Origin: Perilla frutescens
Taxonomy: Eukaryota; Streptophyta; Magnoliopsida; Lamiales; Lamiaceae
Assembly: GCA_026008535.1 (NCBI GenBank)
Contig: BRKX01000014.1
Location: 52,749,006 to 52,813,005 of the forward strand
DNA: 64,000 nucleotides
Direction: 5' to 3'
A program made the position numbers and the translations under genes. Shown one piece after another: positions 44,561 through 58,425 of this stretch (position 1 is its first letter; each line of letters starts with the position of its first letter). A model generated the notes under the pieces. The model was not told where the DNA came from, ran no database searches, and saw only the letters and a program-made list of their open reading frames with translations.

Positions 44561-47500
44561 TTATGAATTGTAAATCTAATCTATCACCATAAATTCCCTA
44601 ATAAACGGAATGAGGTCAGTATTGAATAACGAAAATATAGTTTTTTTCTTGTATAGTTCAAACATGTCCCCAACTTTATATAACAGTGTATACATGTTTG
44701 AAAGGACAATAATCAACAATATATAATTAATTAATTGTACATTTGTACTATCTTAGATATTAATTAATTAATTGTACATTGGTACACATGTCCTCATAGG
44801 CCACTAGCTGTTTTCATGGAAAAAAGATAGAAGCAGTAAAACGTACAGCAGAAGAGTCAGAAAGACCAAGACTCATATTTCTCAAAAAAAAAAAAAAAAA
44901 AAAAAAAGGAAGAAGCAACGACCAAGACTCTTAATTAGCTGAAATTAAACCCTCATTTTACAATTAATTTGAATTTTTGTGAATACGAGAATTCCACATA
45001 CACTAAAACAATATTCCACTTAATTAATTGGTATATGTGTGTAAAATTAATTGGGTGTTTTATCTAGTATTTGAAAACTAGAAGTTAATTACTTCTACAA
45101 TCTCATCCCTGTCAATAATTACAATTATAAACGTTATCGAAAATTCAAATTTACCCCTAAAGATTATAACTCATGATGATATTCTTCTTGACAATCATCA
45201 ATTAACCCACGAGGTTGAATTTTTAGTCCTCTTATGTCACATCGTAGAACTGCTTGATTTTTGCAATAATGAGATGGATTAAGATGTGAAGGATTAATCT
45301 AGCTAGTGTTAAAATTTAAAGTAAAATCTCTTTTAATAGGGATAATTGCTTCATAAATAAATTTTCAGTTCAAATTGATCCTACAACTTTTTCTTCAAAC
45401 ACCACCTCGTCGAGAGGGGCAGACAACCACAAGGTAACACGTACGATGGGTATGCTTTAATTTGAAAAATATTTGGTGAAATCAAGGATCCCGAATTTGG
45501 GTGGGGTTTTAAAAATTCAAAATTTTGAACGCAAAATCGAAGATTAATTATATATAATGACTTCAAATTCAAAAATTAATCAATGCAAAAGATGTACAAT
45601 ACCCATATTATATATGCTTATGTAAGTGTACAAATCGAAGGTCGACTCTTCACGATCGGTCCCCAAATTTCTTTCTTCATGTTATTATTTTCCAGTACAA
45701 GGTTTGATGAAAATAGGCATTAACAATTAAAATGTGCTTTACAAATACTACGAAACTTTGGTTTCGAAATGGTAATTGTGTGCGGTACTCATGAATAACA
45801 CTGTGCATATTATTATTTGTGGAGATAGTTAATTATGTTGGTTTCTACATTGTCATATAAATATATGTGTGGAGACTGACTCTATGTGACCAAATAAACA
45901 AATCGAACGTTGTGAACATTAATCCACCTCAAAATTAGCTAAAATGGAGATTTCTTTGGTATATAATACGAGATTCACAAGCTTGATTTCCACCTAATGG
46001 ATCGATCTACAAGAAAAATACTAATCTGTCTACTTATTTCGGTTTAATGACCAACCAATAATCATGCTAAATAATACTAATCTTAGTCTACTTATTTCTC
46101 AAGATTATCAGATTATGGTTATATGATTTAATTAGTTCAATTTTGTTAGCAAATTCATTTTGATATATAGTGTACACATAACTTCTTCATTTCTTCAACT
46201 GTCTAAATTATATCCAATAATATTAAGCCAGTGCCAAGATTTACATCAACAACCATATGAATTTAACATTTACATAATATTAATCAAGCCCCCGGGACCC
46301 ACCTATGTTCACAACTATTCTATTCATCTAAGAAATTAAATAAATTCTTCATCTTGTGAACGATTAGGTCATCCATCAAATTAAAGAGAATTTTTTGCAT
46401 GTTATCCATTAATATCCAAAAAAATTGTTTAAAAAAAAACATCATTTTGTTGATGCTGCTGATAGAATAATTAGATTCAATTTTCATTTTTAATTGTTGA
46501 GAAATTAATTAAAAGAGAAATTACCACGAACAATCAAGAAATAAATTAGCAAAAAAAAGGTTGACAAGTAATTGAAAGCCAGAAAAGAAAGTGGGAACAC
46601 TGAAAGAAATTTAGCTAACAATAAATTGTTGACAGCTAACAATCATGGCAGATACGGTAATAATACTTTGACTTCTGCCACTCCATTTCTATTCTTTTCT
46701 TCAATCTTCATAATTAACCTCTCTCTCTCTCTCTCTCTCTCATCACTTCATTTTTAAAAATAATGAGTTTGAAATAAAATTAAAAAATTAAAAATAATTA
46801 TAAATCCTAATTGGGTCCGGCGAACCCAATTAATATAAGCAGATGAACAGATCACTAAAATAGATTTTACCTTGAATTCCCATATGAAAGTTCAAAGTCT
46901 AGAAAGTAGAGTAAAAAAGATAACCTTTTCAACTTTGTATATATCTTTTTTAATAAATTACTGAATTATATTTTTTTTTGGCCCCGAAAAAGTATAAAAG
47001 AAATGATGTCAATACATTGCAAGCTACCATCCTACGAAAATTCCTTATGTATTAATTCAGAATTAACACACTAACTGTTCGATGAAATTCCTAAATGAAG
47101 CTTGCACTCCAAGTGTTTGTTTGATCTAATCACAATATGGAGTCTTTAATGTTTCGATTCAAATAGAAAGTAATGCATTCGTAGTTGCTGTAGCTTTTTC
47201 TCATTTTTCCTTTGCTGAAATTCGCATACGGCGATATATACTATTGTTTGTAATGTACTGACATCATTTGTTTTATTTTTTTGTATTTTAGTTTGCTATA
47301 GGTTTTTTTAAGTCGCGTGGTTGTACTTACATTAGTAGTGTTTTGAGTAATGGAGATTATATAATAAGGGTTGTATTTTATTTTCTTATTTTTTTTTAAA
47401 TAGTCGGGGATTATAAAGATAAAAATGTGTAAAAAATAATAACTATATTTTAATTAATTTTGGAGATTGTGAAGAGAAATGGGAGTTGTTAATAGGACTA

Positions 47501-48289
47501 CCCTTTTGCTTTTGATACCCACCCATTGGAATACATGTCGTGATTCACCTCCTCGATCTACTAGGCCCTAGCTAGGCTTCTTCTTCGATGGTTCATCCAA
47601 ATAGAAAAATGGTGTACAAATATTTGACTGCATAATAATAAAAAATATATAATTCATTAATTGTACTATCTTAAATATTTTTCCCCAACGCTCATTGGCC
47701 ACATACATTAGCTATTTTCATATCCAATAATATGAATTCAACATACGTAATATTAATCAAGCCCCCATTTATGTTCACACAACTATTTATATCCAACTGA
47801 AAAATAAATTCTCCATCTCGTCACCAATTAGGTCATCTAGCAAAGAGTAACTTCTGAATCTTACTCAATAATGCCCAATTTTTTTTATTTTTTTAAAATA
47901 AACTGCATTTTGTTGATGCTACTGATAGAATAATTAGACTCAATTATTATTTTCAATGGTTGAGAAATTAATTAATAGAGAAATTACGAGGAACAGTCCA
48001 AAAATAAATGAGCAAGAAAGACGTTGACACAAGCAATTGAAAGCCAGAAAAGAAAGTGGGAACACTGAAAGATATTTAACTAACAATAAATTGTTGACAG
48101 TGACAGCTAACAAACATGGCAGATATGGAAAGCCAAATGGGTTGAAACTTTCTATATTTGGAAATTTTGCATAACACTTTCATGACTTTGCCACTCCATT
48201 TCTGTTATTTTCTTCAATCTTCATAATTAACCTCTCTTGCTCTCTTTCTCTCTCATCACTTCATTTTCCTATAGTAGCATGAAGTGTAC
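44561..48289. other. duplicated noncoding blocks, no gene recognised
   Basis: About 46180-46745 and 47700-48270 are diverged copies of each other (shared TTGAAAGCCAGAAAAGAAAG, then GTGGGAACACTGAAAG and AATAAATTGTTGACAG). About 44840-45800 matches 55000-55870 and 58555-58870. There is a 24-base A tract at 44884-44907 and a CT tract at 46719-46741. I see no exon structure. Confidence 0.55.
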
Positions 48290-48985
48290 CTAATTAGCGT
48301 TGATAATAATGTTTGTGTTTGTTGATTTCATTCATAATTATTGTATTTTTTTCATATTTCCAGATTAATATTGTACCCTTGCACATGCCAATCAAAACTT
48401 CATAATTGATCAGAATATCGTTATTAAGTGTTTTTTTTTGGCTTTTCTTTGTAAACATTATGATATATTTATATGAATCTAATCCATCGTACACACCCCC
48501 GAAGTATTTTATTATTTAAAAAAAGGTGATTTATTATGATTTATGTGGTGAGAAATAAGATCTTTACACAGTAGAATATACAGATTAGCAGCATGTGACA
48601 ATTGAGATTGGAAATATGGAAAGGTAGAGTGCAATAGACAGATGTTCTGCGTTATTGCATACACCTACCAACTCTCTCTCTCTCTCTCTCTCTACTACGT
48701 TTCAGTCACCTACTCCAACACTCTCTTCTCTCAATTCTCCCCTCTCTCTTCTACTCACTCACTCTTCCCTCACGTTTCTCTCTCTTCTCTACTCACTGTC
48801 TCTCCACTCACCTCTCTCTCTCTCTCTCTCTCCCTCACCTCTCAGTCTCTCTCTCTCTGCTTATACAATGGGCTTAAAATTTGAGGATTTGGCTTTGATG
48901 TGAGGCTTTCTGCTTGCAAGCTTCGGATAATTAATGTTTTCCACTTAATTAGTCGTTCAAAAGGTTAGTCGTTCCTTCCACTTGT
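48290..48985. repeat. CT-tract unit, copy 1
   Basis: This is one of three copies of a unit made of GATAATAATGTTTGTGTTTG, a long CT microsatellite region (48673-48860), then TTTTCCACTTAATTAGTCGT. The others are at about 51285-51535 and 59055-59425. The short Ser/Leu-rich frames are translations of the CT tract. Confidence 0.55.
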
Positions 48986-49261
48986 ATTGTAGGATGTATA
49001 ATTTGTAGCTGTTAATTAATTATTGTAATTAAATAATTAGCTCAAATTAGTGGAGTTTAATTAGTTAATTTATATGGTTATGCTAAACAATTGGAAACAC
49101 AATACTCACTTTCGAGTTTCGACCCTTGTTTGCTTTGAAATGCTCGGTGAAATCAAAGAACCCAAATTTATCGTTTTAAAAATTCGAAACTTCGAAAGCA
49201 AAATCGAAGATTGTTCTGACTTGAAATTCATAACTTAATCAATGCAAAAGACGGATAATAC

Positions 49262-50232
49262 CGGCCATTAAATTTTGGGACCTAACCATAAAACATATCA
49301 TTTAAAACCAATAAGGCCAAAAATATTTAAATTTGGAAAAAAAAAAAAGTTAAGATTGGGACAAAAAAATGTACATATAAATTTTTTAGTTTATTTTTCA
49401 TTATCTTTGCAAATTCAATTTATTATGATTTAGTATAATTTTATATTTATTATTTAGGTTCATCCCTACCTAATAAGAATTTATTAGCGTTTATTTTTTC
49501 AAATAATCAATATTTTTTTTGTTATTTTCTTTATTTTTAAATTTTCAAGATATACCAGATAAAATATTTAAAATTAAAAACTAAGGGGTACTTTAGTAAG
49601 GGTGACTAAAATAATTTGTCTGATTATAATAAAATGTGCATAAAGATTAATTGCCTCAAAATACACAAGTTTTGGTGTGTTTTTATTTTTCACACATTCT
49701 CTATCCCAACATTTTTAGTTTGATGAAATAGCCTAATTCATTTCTCTATTGCGTTGTAAATTTTTTTTTAGTTTTTTCTTCATATTATTTTCTTCAATTT
49801 CAACTTCTAGCTAGCGTTCATCGTACAAAATTAGGATTTGCTATAATTTTTTAGCATTTAATATTATTTTTTAATAATGAATTGATAATTTGAAAAATTA
49901 ATTTAGCCATAGTACTAAAATTTCCCTCAATGTTTATTTTAAATATTATAGTTGGTATATTTTGAAAAAATAAATTGATTATTTGAAAAATAAATAATAA
50001 AAATTTATAATAAATTCTAATTGGATAGGATGAATCATAAATAACTTGTATAAATTAAAATAAGTACAAAAAATTGAAATCCAAGAAACAAATGAAGAAA
50101 ATGCCCAAAAAAATTGAAATCTACATTGATTTTTAGTTTCAATAGTAAGTTTTGAAGTCCCATGTTTAATTTTCCCGATATTATTGGTCCAAATTAAATG
50201 ATATATATTGACACTTTTAATCCCAATATTTA
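49262..50232. mobile_element. TIR element, copy B
   Basis: A diverged copy of the element at 42332-43267. The left end is CCATTAAATTTTGGGACC. The right end, near 50160-50232, carries the inverted ATTTGGACC-ATTAAATG type sequence. The internal TTTTTAGTTTATTTTTCATT and the GGATAGGATGAATC-like tail are shared. No coding capacity was seen. Confidence 0.45.
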
Positions 50233-50463
50233 AGCTGACATTATTGAAACATTTCAAAAAATCATGTTGAATTGCAAAATTTGTCAGGTATAATTATTTG
50301 GTATAGAATTAGGAACATTTTATTAGCCAGATTAGCATGTTATTATATGGATACTAACAATTTATTATATTAATATCAACAAACAATGAAACAAGATTAT
50401 AATTACATAACTGAAGATTTAATTATATAGCATGCATGTCATTCAAAGAATATTAGCAAGCAG

Positions 50464-50504
<41 letters not shown>

Positions 50505-51284
50505 GACATATTGCTAATATGTTAACCTTAATAATTTGTTAATATGTCAATAACAAATTGTTAATATATTAATATCATGTTAATATATAACCAACGATTT
50601 GCTAAAGTGTCAAAATATTGCTAAAATGTATCAAAAAACTAGTAGACTATACTTTATTCTTTTAAAATGATTTAGTTGCAATACTCATTCACATATATAC
50701 TATGTTGCAATAACTGACCTGCTAAAATATTATTCTTTATGAAATAAACTAACAAAAAGTTGCAAAAAGTTAACTGATACGAAAAATTCGAAAGTAACTT
50801 AATTCGTATGTTGATGAGCAACGAAAAACAGTGGAAAATAATAAAACATAGGCAATACGTATTTATTCAACTATTATATTGGAAAGAATATATTAAATAC
50901 AACAATTAAACTAGATTGCATTAATATAGGAAAGATATAATTAAACTAGATTTCCATAAAATGTGGGATTTGATATTCCATATTAAATTAAGGCTAATGA
51001 TATTTGGCCGGCAATAATATTTAATTAAGGTAAGATTTTAGGTTTTGGTAAGTTGATAATTAAGATTCTAATTATTAATTGATGTGTATTTACATTTATA
51101 CCCTTGTAGTCAATTTTAGAAAGAGGTTGTTGTCTTATTGTTTTAAAAATTTGAAATGTCCATAAAAATCTCTACAAAGATGTTAATTGGATTCTTTATA
51201 AAACTACCATTTTAACATTTAAAAATTATAAATATCTTATTTCAATTCATCTAAATATTTGTTGTGTTTCAATTATAATATTGT
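50233..51284. other. AT-rich spacer with TA microsatellite
   Basis: A TA tract lies at about 50467-50501. No gene, splice-consistent exon or element terminus was recognised. Confidence 0.5.
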
Positions 51285-51389
51285 TTGTGTTTGTTCAATT
51301 CATTGATTGCTCTGCAATTATTGTATTTCTTTGATTTGCACTGTTCCCGGTTTCTGTCATATTCACTCCACATGTTTCCCAACCTACTG

Positions 51390-51443
<54 letters not shown>

Positions 51444-51535
51444 GAGTAGTTTGGATTTGATGTGAGGCTTTTTGCGTGCAAGCTTAATTGGGATAATGTT
51501 TTCCACTTAATTAATCAGTCACAAAAGGTTGGATA
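51285..51535. repeat. CT-tract unit, copy 2
   Basis: Same architecture as 48290-48985, with a pure CT tract at about 51393-51439, then GATTTGATGTGAGGCTTT, shared with copy 1. Confidence 0.6.
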
Positions 51536-51589
51536 GTGGAGAATACCATATGTATATAAATATAAATATTAAATAATGATTTCTTTTTA

Positions 51590-51815
51590 GTTCATTCCAT
51601 ACCTAATTGCAATCTCTTCTATCTCTTCACATGTTGCAAAGTTTGATCAGTTATACCAATCAAATTGTACTTTGTAATTTATAAATCACCTTTCATAGAA
51701 AAAGATAGTTAGAAAGGTAATATGAAATACATGATTATCATAAATAAATGCACAGTTTATATATATGTTGACCTAAGTGTATGTTTTGCTGTAACATTTG
51801 TGAGAACCATATTCC
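51590..51815 (-). pseudogene. relic of Helitron RPA1-like gene
   Basis: This matches 14745-14960 of the Helitron in the same orientation. It covers the exon at 14843-14759, the following intron and the start of the exon at 15051-14927, with many substitutions and small deletions. The shared landmarks are TTCATTCCATACCT, TGATTATCATAAA-TAAATGC and TTTGCAGTAACATTTGTGA-like text. It marks a second, decayed Helitron of the same family. No termini were found around it. Confidence 0.7.
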
Positions 51816-54699
51816 ATGTCAAAACAACTTAGCCACTCAATACAAAAGTTAAACCCTTTACAATTTATTCAGGACAAAATTTTAGAAAAATGACACAATA
51901 ATTTATGAAATCAAGATAATGTACCAATAGATGACCTACTATCATATTCTCATATTTAAACACAAAACACAATCTCAAGTAAGATATTTATGCAAGTTCT
52001 AGAGATAATCATGCATAATTGACCAATACACCGAGAAAAATAAGGCAAAGCATTGTCTTAGGCTCACAAGCTCACAACTCAATCATTATTCAAGGCATAA
52101 ATCACTCAAATTCCTCGTAGCATGCTATCTCAAATCAAATCATACTTATATTTACAACAATTTCTAATCAAAATTCTAAAATCATAAATACCAAAGCATA
52201 ATTCATAAAGAATATAACAACTTAATTCAAAATATTTCACGCAAACAAGTTCAAAAACTTAAAAGATTCTCTAGATTTTAAATAAAAAAGGGACCAAAAT
52301 TTACAGAAAATTACAGAAAATTGACAGTATATATATATATATATGTGTGTATATATATATATATTTGTGCTTTCTTCATTAATGTTGTTCTAGATCTAGG
52401 ATGTGTTACTGCTAAACTTTAACCTGCATTTAGAACGCTGCATTATTATTTAAGGAAAAACGTTATTATAAAAAAAACAAAATGACTTAGGAGTCTATTA
52501 TCGAGCTACGCATTTCATTAAATACTTTTTTTTTTTGAGAAGGCATTTCATTAAATACTTGACCTGCAATGAAAGGAAGCTCATTGTTAAACAATATGAT
52601 TTTTTTTTTTTTGGGGGATTAGCTTTTTAGTTATCCTATATTCTACATATTGTTTCTGATAAAATGATTAAGAAATATTGATGGACCAAAATTGAAATAT
52701 TTATTTCATCCATATTGGTCAGCTGGTTGATGAGTTATTTGGATTCTTTTTTATAATTTTAAAAAGTTGATGGACCAAAATCGAAATATTAAGAAAAATT
52801 AGACTTTTAACTTGTATGTAATCCAGTTCTGTAGTCTATCTCTGTTCCTTCCAAGTTTACATACATCCATGTTTTCCCTCTATCTCTCTCGCTGGTTTTC
52901 AGTTTTTATTTTTTTTACAGCAAACAACTGTAAAATTAACTCAAATCACGATTATATGTGATTGAAAGCGAATCCGTGAAGATGATTGGTTTTGCATGAG
53001 AAGGACCATGATAATTTGATGGATGCAAATTTCACAGATCTTTTTGTTGGAAAAATTTGCATTGGTAACGTTCCTTTTTGTATACACCAATGCTTTAAGT
53101 TGATTTCTTTTGACCATTTCATGGTGTTTTTTAATGAATTAAATATTCCATCAATTTTATTCTTATTCAATTTCTTCAATTTTGTAGCCTTCATTATTCA
53201 GTTTTGTCATGACCTAACGGTCTTTTGCTCGCCTCTTTAATTGACTTGGCTTTGTATAGTATTGGTTACCTCAAAAATAAGATCTTCTGAATTTTCTTCT
53301 TTCCTACTTCACTTTGATTCTTCCACTTGAGCAACTGTTTGGTATCTCTAATTCGTGTTTCAGAGTCCACGTAAGAGTCAAAGTTATGTTAACCTTGGAT
53401 AGTGAGCGTTTTTTTTACTTGCACTATAGTCGGACGATTTAACTTTTAAGGCAATGATTACTGCCACGACGAAAATCTTTTTGTTTGTATTTTTCAGTCT
53501 AACATTTGAGTTCCAGTTCCTATATTTTAGCAATGCATTAGCGTTCTCATACAAAAAATATCTTAATGTATTAATGCATTGTTTGATATGTGTCAACATA
53601 ACAAATGCTAACAATATATTTATCATATGGTATACAATATTTGCATAAATCCGATAAAAAAATGAACATGTTATGATCATTTGAAACTTTTAAGAAATTT
53701 TCAAGATGATGATTTAGCATGTCATCAACTTTTTTAAAAAAATAGGATGGAAATGCCACCATGCATAGAAAAAATATGAAAAACTATAAAAATATCATCG
53801 TGTTATGCATTTGATCATCTGAGCTGTCCAATTTTTGAGGATTGATGGTGGGAAATGGGTTGTAGTTTACAAACAATCACACTAATTGTTTAAATATGAC
53901 AATAACCTTACAATCAGTTTCACTATATATACCTAAGTAAAAAAATAAAAAATAAAAAAAAGTATATAATCCACTAGTTCATTTGGGCAACAGACACTCT
54001 GTCCCTCATCCATTTGCCCACTTTCAATTTCCTTTTTTTTTTCATCCAACTTTCGGTAATATATTTTAGTGCTAATTTTATTTTTATTTTGTCACTTAAT
54101 TTGATGTTATTTTTGAACATTTAGACTTTTTTTTCTTTTTTTTTCCGGATTCAGCTTGAATTTTTTTATTTATTTTTTTCATTTGTATAGGTTCTTGATT
54201 GAATCTGACTCTCATCAAAGAAACCAATATTTGATTTTATTAAAATTTTAATCTTTAATGCTAAAATATAATTGTGTTGGCACATAACAACTTTATCAAA
54301 GTTATTTGTAATTAATTTATATTTTTGTCTTAAAAACAAAATACATATTTTTTATATTAATGTTAGTTGGGCCTTCTGAACAAAAATCATGCATCTGTCA
54401 CTGTTTACAATGTGCCTAATTATTAAAAGATTGAGAATTTTCTTAGTTGCATTATATTATATATATCGATCTTCACCTATGGGAGGAGTGATACTCATTT
54501 TTTAGAATATTATATAAAAGATAAAGAAGTATTTATTAAAATTAAAAAGAAAAGAAAAAAGAAAAAGGCATGCAGGCACATAATTGAAAGAAAAAAACAA
54601 ATAATGAAAAGTAGTATCTGATTGGAATTAATCAATAATTGATCAACTATGCCCCACATTTGTCTGCCATATGATTTTGCTCAAAGTCATGAAAACAGT
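51816..54699. other. spacer, partly duplicated
   Basis: About 53990-54370 is a diverged copy of 59590-59950 (shared GGATTCAGCTTGAAT, AATCTTTAATGCTAAAATAT). About 54405-54515 resembles the upstream region of NLR gene 1 (25850-25960). A TA/TG tract lies at 52329-52363. The short frames are not supported as genes. Confidence 0.5.
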
Positions 54700-55873
54700 A
54701 ACATAAAGATTAAAATCAATAATTTATCTACTTTACTAATTTCCTGCAAAAATATATTAGATTAATGAGAACTGCGCAGAGCAGAAGGAAGAGCATATGA
54801 AATATTAATCGTTCATCAGAATTCGATTTGAGATCAGATCAGCCACCTCTCCTTCTAAGCTACCATTTTCCTAATTAAAGGTACATATATATGCAGATTA
54901 TATATATCAGTAAATTATTATGAGTTTTTTACTATATATTTTGGCCCAAACATTAATTTTTGTTTACTCGCCAATTAGTCTTCGTAATTTGTTGTTGTTC
55001 ATGCATTAAAACAGCAGAAAACCAAGACTCATATTTCTCTCTCTCTAAAAAAAAGCAACGTATGCGGAACCAGAAATTTTTTATCGGGGGGCCGAATTAT
55101 TCTTCACTAATATTTCTATATAAATTTTTTTATTTTTTTTTATTTTAAAAAAAATTTACATATATTTTTTTTATTTTTTTGGGGGTTCGGGGGGCCAAGG
55201 CACCCCCGGGCTCCCCCCAGTTCTGCCTCTGCGTATGACCAAGACCTCATATCTAACATATATATCATCAGATCAGAAACTTAAGTTGAAATTAAACCCT
55301 CATTTTACAATTAATTTGAATTTTTGTGAAGAAGAGAATTCCGTATACACCAAAACAATATTCAACTTAATTAACTGGTATATATGTGTAAAATTAATCG
55401 GGTGTTTTATTTATTATTTGCAAAGTAGAAGTTAATTACATCTACAACCCCGCCCCTCTAATTAATTACAATTAAAACGTTATCAAAATCTCAATTTTAC
55501 TCCCTCAAAAAAAATCTCAATTTTACCCCAAAAGATTATAACTCATTATATTCTTATTGACAATACTCAATTGCACGAGGTTGAATTTGGAGTCCTCTTA
55601 CGTCACGTCAAAGAACTGCGCAATTTTTTGTAATAATTACATGGATTATGATTTGAAGGAATTTAACCGGTTTTAAAATTTGAAGTAAAATATCTTTTTT
55701 TATTATTTTTAATAGAGATAATGTCTAAATAGATCACGCAACTATTTTCTATGAGCACTTTCCTTCATAAATAAATTTTCAATTCAAATTGATCATAGAA
55801 TCTTTTCAAAGACTACCTCGTCGAGGAGAACATATGACCACAAGGTAATAACCAGCTGAAATTCGACACTTTT
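54700..55873. other. noncoding block shared with 6.5-7.0 kb and 44.8-45.4 kb
   Basis: A long diverged match to 6505-7035 and 44840-45430 is interrupted only by the MITE at 55065-55232. The matching copies act as empty-site references for that MITE and for the solo LTR that follows. No coding sequence was recognised. Confidence 0.6.
55065..55232. mobile_element. small MITE (168 bp)
   Basis: Flanked on both sides by GTATG (55060-55064 and 55233-55237). The imperfect inverted ends are GGAACCAG on the left and AGAACTGG in the reverse complement of the right. The G/C-rich edges surround a T-rich core. The paralogous blocks at 6.84 kb and 44.93 kb lack this insert at the same place, which supports the borders. 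Confidence 0.6.
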
Positions 55874-58425
55874 TGTAACGCCCCGATCCCGAGAGAATAG
55901 TGACAAGGGACCGGTGCGCTACTGGGGAAGAGGGAAGGGGTTGTTGCATAAAGATAATTAAATGAAATAGCTACATTTGGGCAACATAACCTTTGTAACT
56001 GAAATAGAACCACCTACGAGAGTGTTCAGAATGAATAAGGTTAGTGCCCCAAACATTTGGGCAGCATAACCTCTGTAACTGTAATAGAACCACGCACTAA
56101 GGCGCTTAGAAAGAACCTAAATAAAATACCAATCATCAAAGGGAACTTATCCCGCCAACAATTATAAAGGAACATTATAGCATAATGCTGAAATCATAAC
56201 ATGCTTCAAACAATTGAAGACAAGCTGTATCAGAGTGAACGGAACAAGCGCGGAGCACAATTCAAGTAAAATTATTTGCAAGCACTTAATTGATATTAAG
56301 TATCTAAGATTTCTGAACAACACAAAAAGAGCAAGCATATACAACAAGTAAACCCTCGCCCCAGCTCCGTCATCTTCCAGCCTGCCTCTCAACCTGAAAA
56401 TATTTAGAAAAGATTTGGGCTGAGTACTAGCGTACCCAGTGGGCAGATTTTGATAAACAGTTCACAAACATTTTATAAATATGAATATCGTATCAACACA
56501 AGTATAACAATGGAAATGTTTCAAATCTCAAAAGCATTCCATGTATACAAAGCTTCTTTTCACCTTACTTGCACGCTCTATCTCAACTGTCCCTTCCTAC
56601 AGTGTCTTGACTTATATACACGTCCTCCAGCCCAGCTGTCTAATAAAGGATAGTGTATACGGTCCCAAAGCCTTAAGGATTCAAACTCGAGTCTAGTTAA
56701 GCACTCAATATTTTCGTAGGATACTGGCGAACGCGAACAGTGAGCTAAATCATTTTGATACAGATATTCATGCTATACGGTTGATAAACAGTTGAGCTTA
56801 ATAGCTGAACATAAATTTGAGAAAAATATAGCCCACCTGGATGACGAGCACATGGTGGCACAATAACTTCAAAAATGGTTTCATTAATCCTAGCAGGCTC
56901 TGCAGGTCCTACAAGGGTCGATATTCGACTCAGAATAATCTCTATATTTTCGGGAATTAATCTACTGAAATTCGAGCTATTATTTAATTGTATTCTCTTC
57001 AGAAATAGATTGCGCGACTCTAGAGACCTCGAATAATTCCGACAAAGAAGGAAATAAATTCCAAAATATTATTCTTGATTTATTGGGACCAACCGATTTG
57101 ACAGAGGTCTCTTTTCAAAACTTGCCATTTTAATCTATTTTTATCAGATTTGTGCCACGACACTTTTTAACTGTTCAAAAATTACGAAAATATTCAAGGA
57201 CCATCCTATATATGCCAAGACTATAGTTTGAGAGTTTTAGAATTTTTCAATAACACATGCTCTCGGTACAAATATAACTGTTTAAATTAAATAATCGAGA
57301 TTTTTCAAAACTCGTCCAAAAATTACGAAATTCGACGGGTATATAGGAAATATTATTTCGAGCAACTTTCGAGAAGAAACATTTTTGATTTGACGACCAG
57401 AAATGGGTCAATACGGTGAAAAACGTGACTGATCGGCGACGTTTGAATTTTCTGTTTTCCGGTGATTTCGCCGGATTCCGACCGTCGGATGGCAACGAGT
57501 TCAACATACGAAACGTAGAACATATTTAAATACACGACATATTAAAATTTGGGCTAAAAAGGACGAGAAATGGACCGATACGATAGCCACGCGACGTGGA
57601 AACAACGTTGCCACTTTCCGGCGCATGACAGCAACTCCGGCGACAGCGGCGGCGCTCCGGTGATGACGGCGGCGGCGGCGGCAGAGTGGTGGTGGTGGTG
57701 GTTGCCTGCTCCAGCCCCCCTCTCCCTTTCTTTCTCTCTTTCACGCTCAACTCTCTCTCTCGGATAACTCTCTCTCCCTCTTCTCACTCTTTCTTTCTTC
57801 CCTTCTCTTTCTTTCCTTTTCTTCTTTCTTTTTTTTTTTTTACGGCAAAAGCTATTTCAGCAGGTGGGGGGGATTGCCTTGGATCCAAAAGGGGGAACAT
57901 GATAAGGATGGGGAAAAATTATAGATATTTAGATTAGATATTTTTAATATAATATTGATAAATATTTTTTTACTTGATTTAAAAATTGCTTTATTTTACC
58001 GCGAGTTCAATTGATCTCGCATCGAAAATCTAAAAATATCGGGGTGTTCTTTGACTCATTTTCTATTTAGACAACTTAAAATGGTATGCCGAAAATGTAA
58101 TTTGATAATCGAACGAGAAAATATTCCTTTACAAATTAATTAGAAATCACTATTTATTTTACCAAAAATATTGTCAGGAGTTCATTTGACCTCTAATTAA
58201 AATTTTAAAAGTATCATTGAAATTCTCAGGTCGTTCTATTTACAAAAATCATTATTGACCACGCGTCAAAAATATTTCAAATATAATTTTTTTTCAATCT
58301 TAAATAATACCTAAAGTCGCGTTTTTTTTTTTCTGTTTTACTTTATTTTAGCTCCAATAATTTTTTTGCCTTCTAAATAAATTTAGAAAACTTTTAACTA
58401 TAATCTAAAAATACGAGGTGTTACA
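55874..58425. mobile_element. solo LTR, probably Ty3/gypsy (Del/Tekay-like)
   Basis: 2552 bp, beginning TGTAACGCCCCGATCCCGAG and ending CGAGGTGTTACA, so it has TG...CA ends and short inverted termini TGTAAC/GTTACA. A perfect 5-bp direct repeat CTTTT flanks it (55869-55873 and 58426-58430). It holds no gag-pol, so the internal region was probably lost by LTR-LTR recombination. Long LTRs with TGTAACxCCC starts are common in chromovirus-type gypsy elements. That class assignment is inference. A GC-rich GGCGGCGGC/GTGGTGGTGG tract lies at about 57595-57705. Confidence 0.75.

Noticed and set aside
48642..48903. two overlapping Ser/Leu-rich frames
   Set aside because: They are translations of CT microsatellite sequence, with no splice or protein-family support.
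57526..57937. overlapping frames with poly-His, poly-Ala and poly-Trp runs
   Set aside because: They come from GGC/GTG trinucleotide repeats inside the solo LTR.
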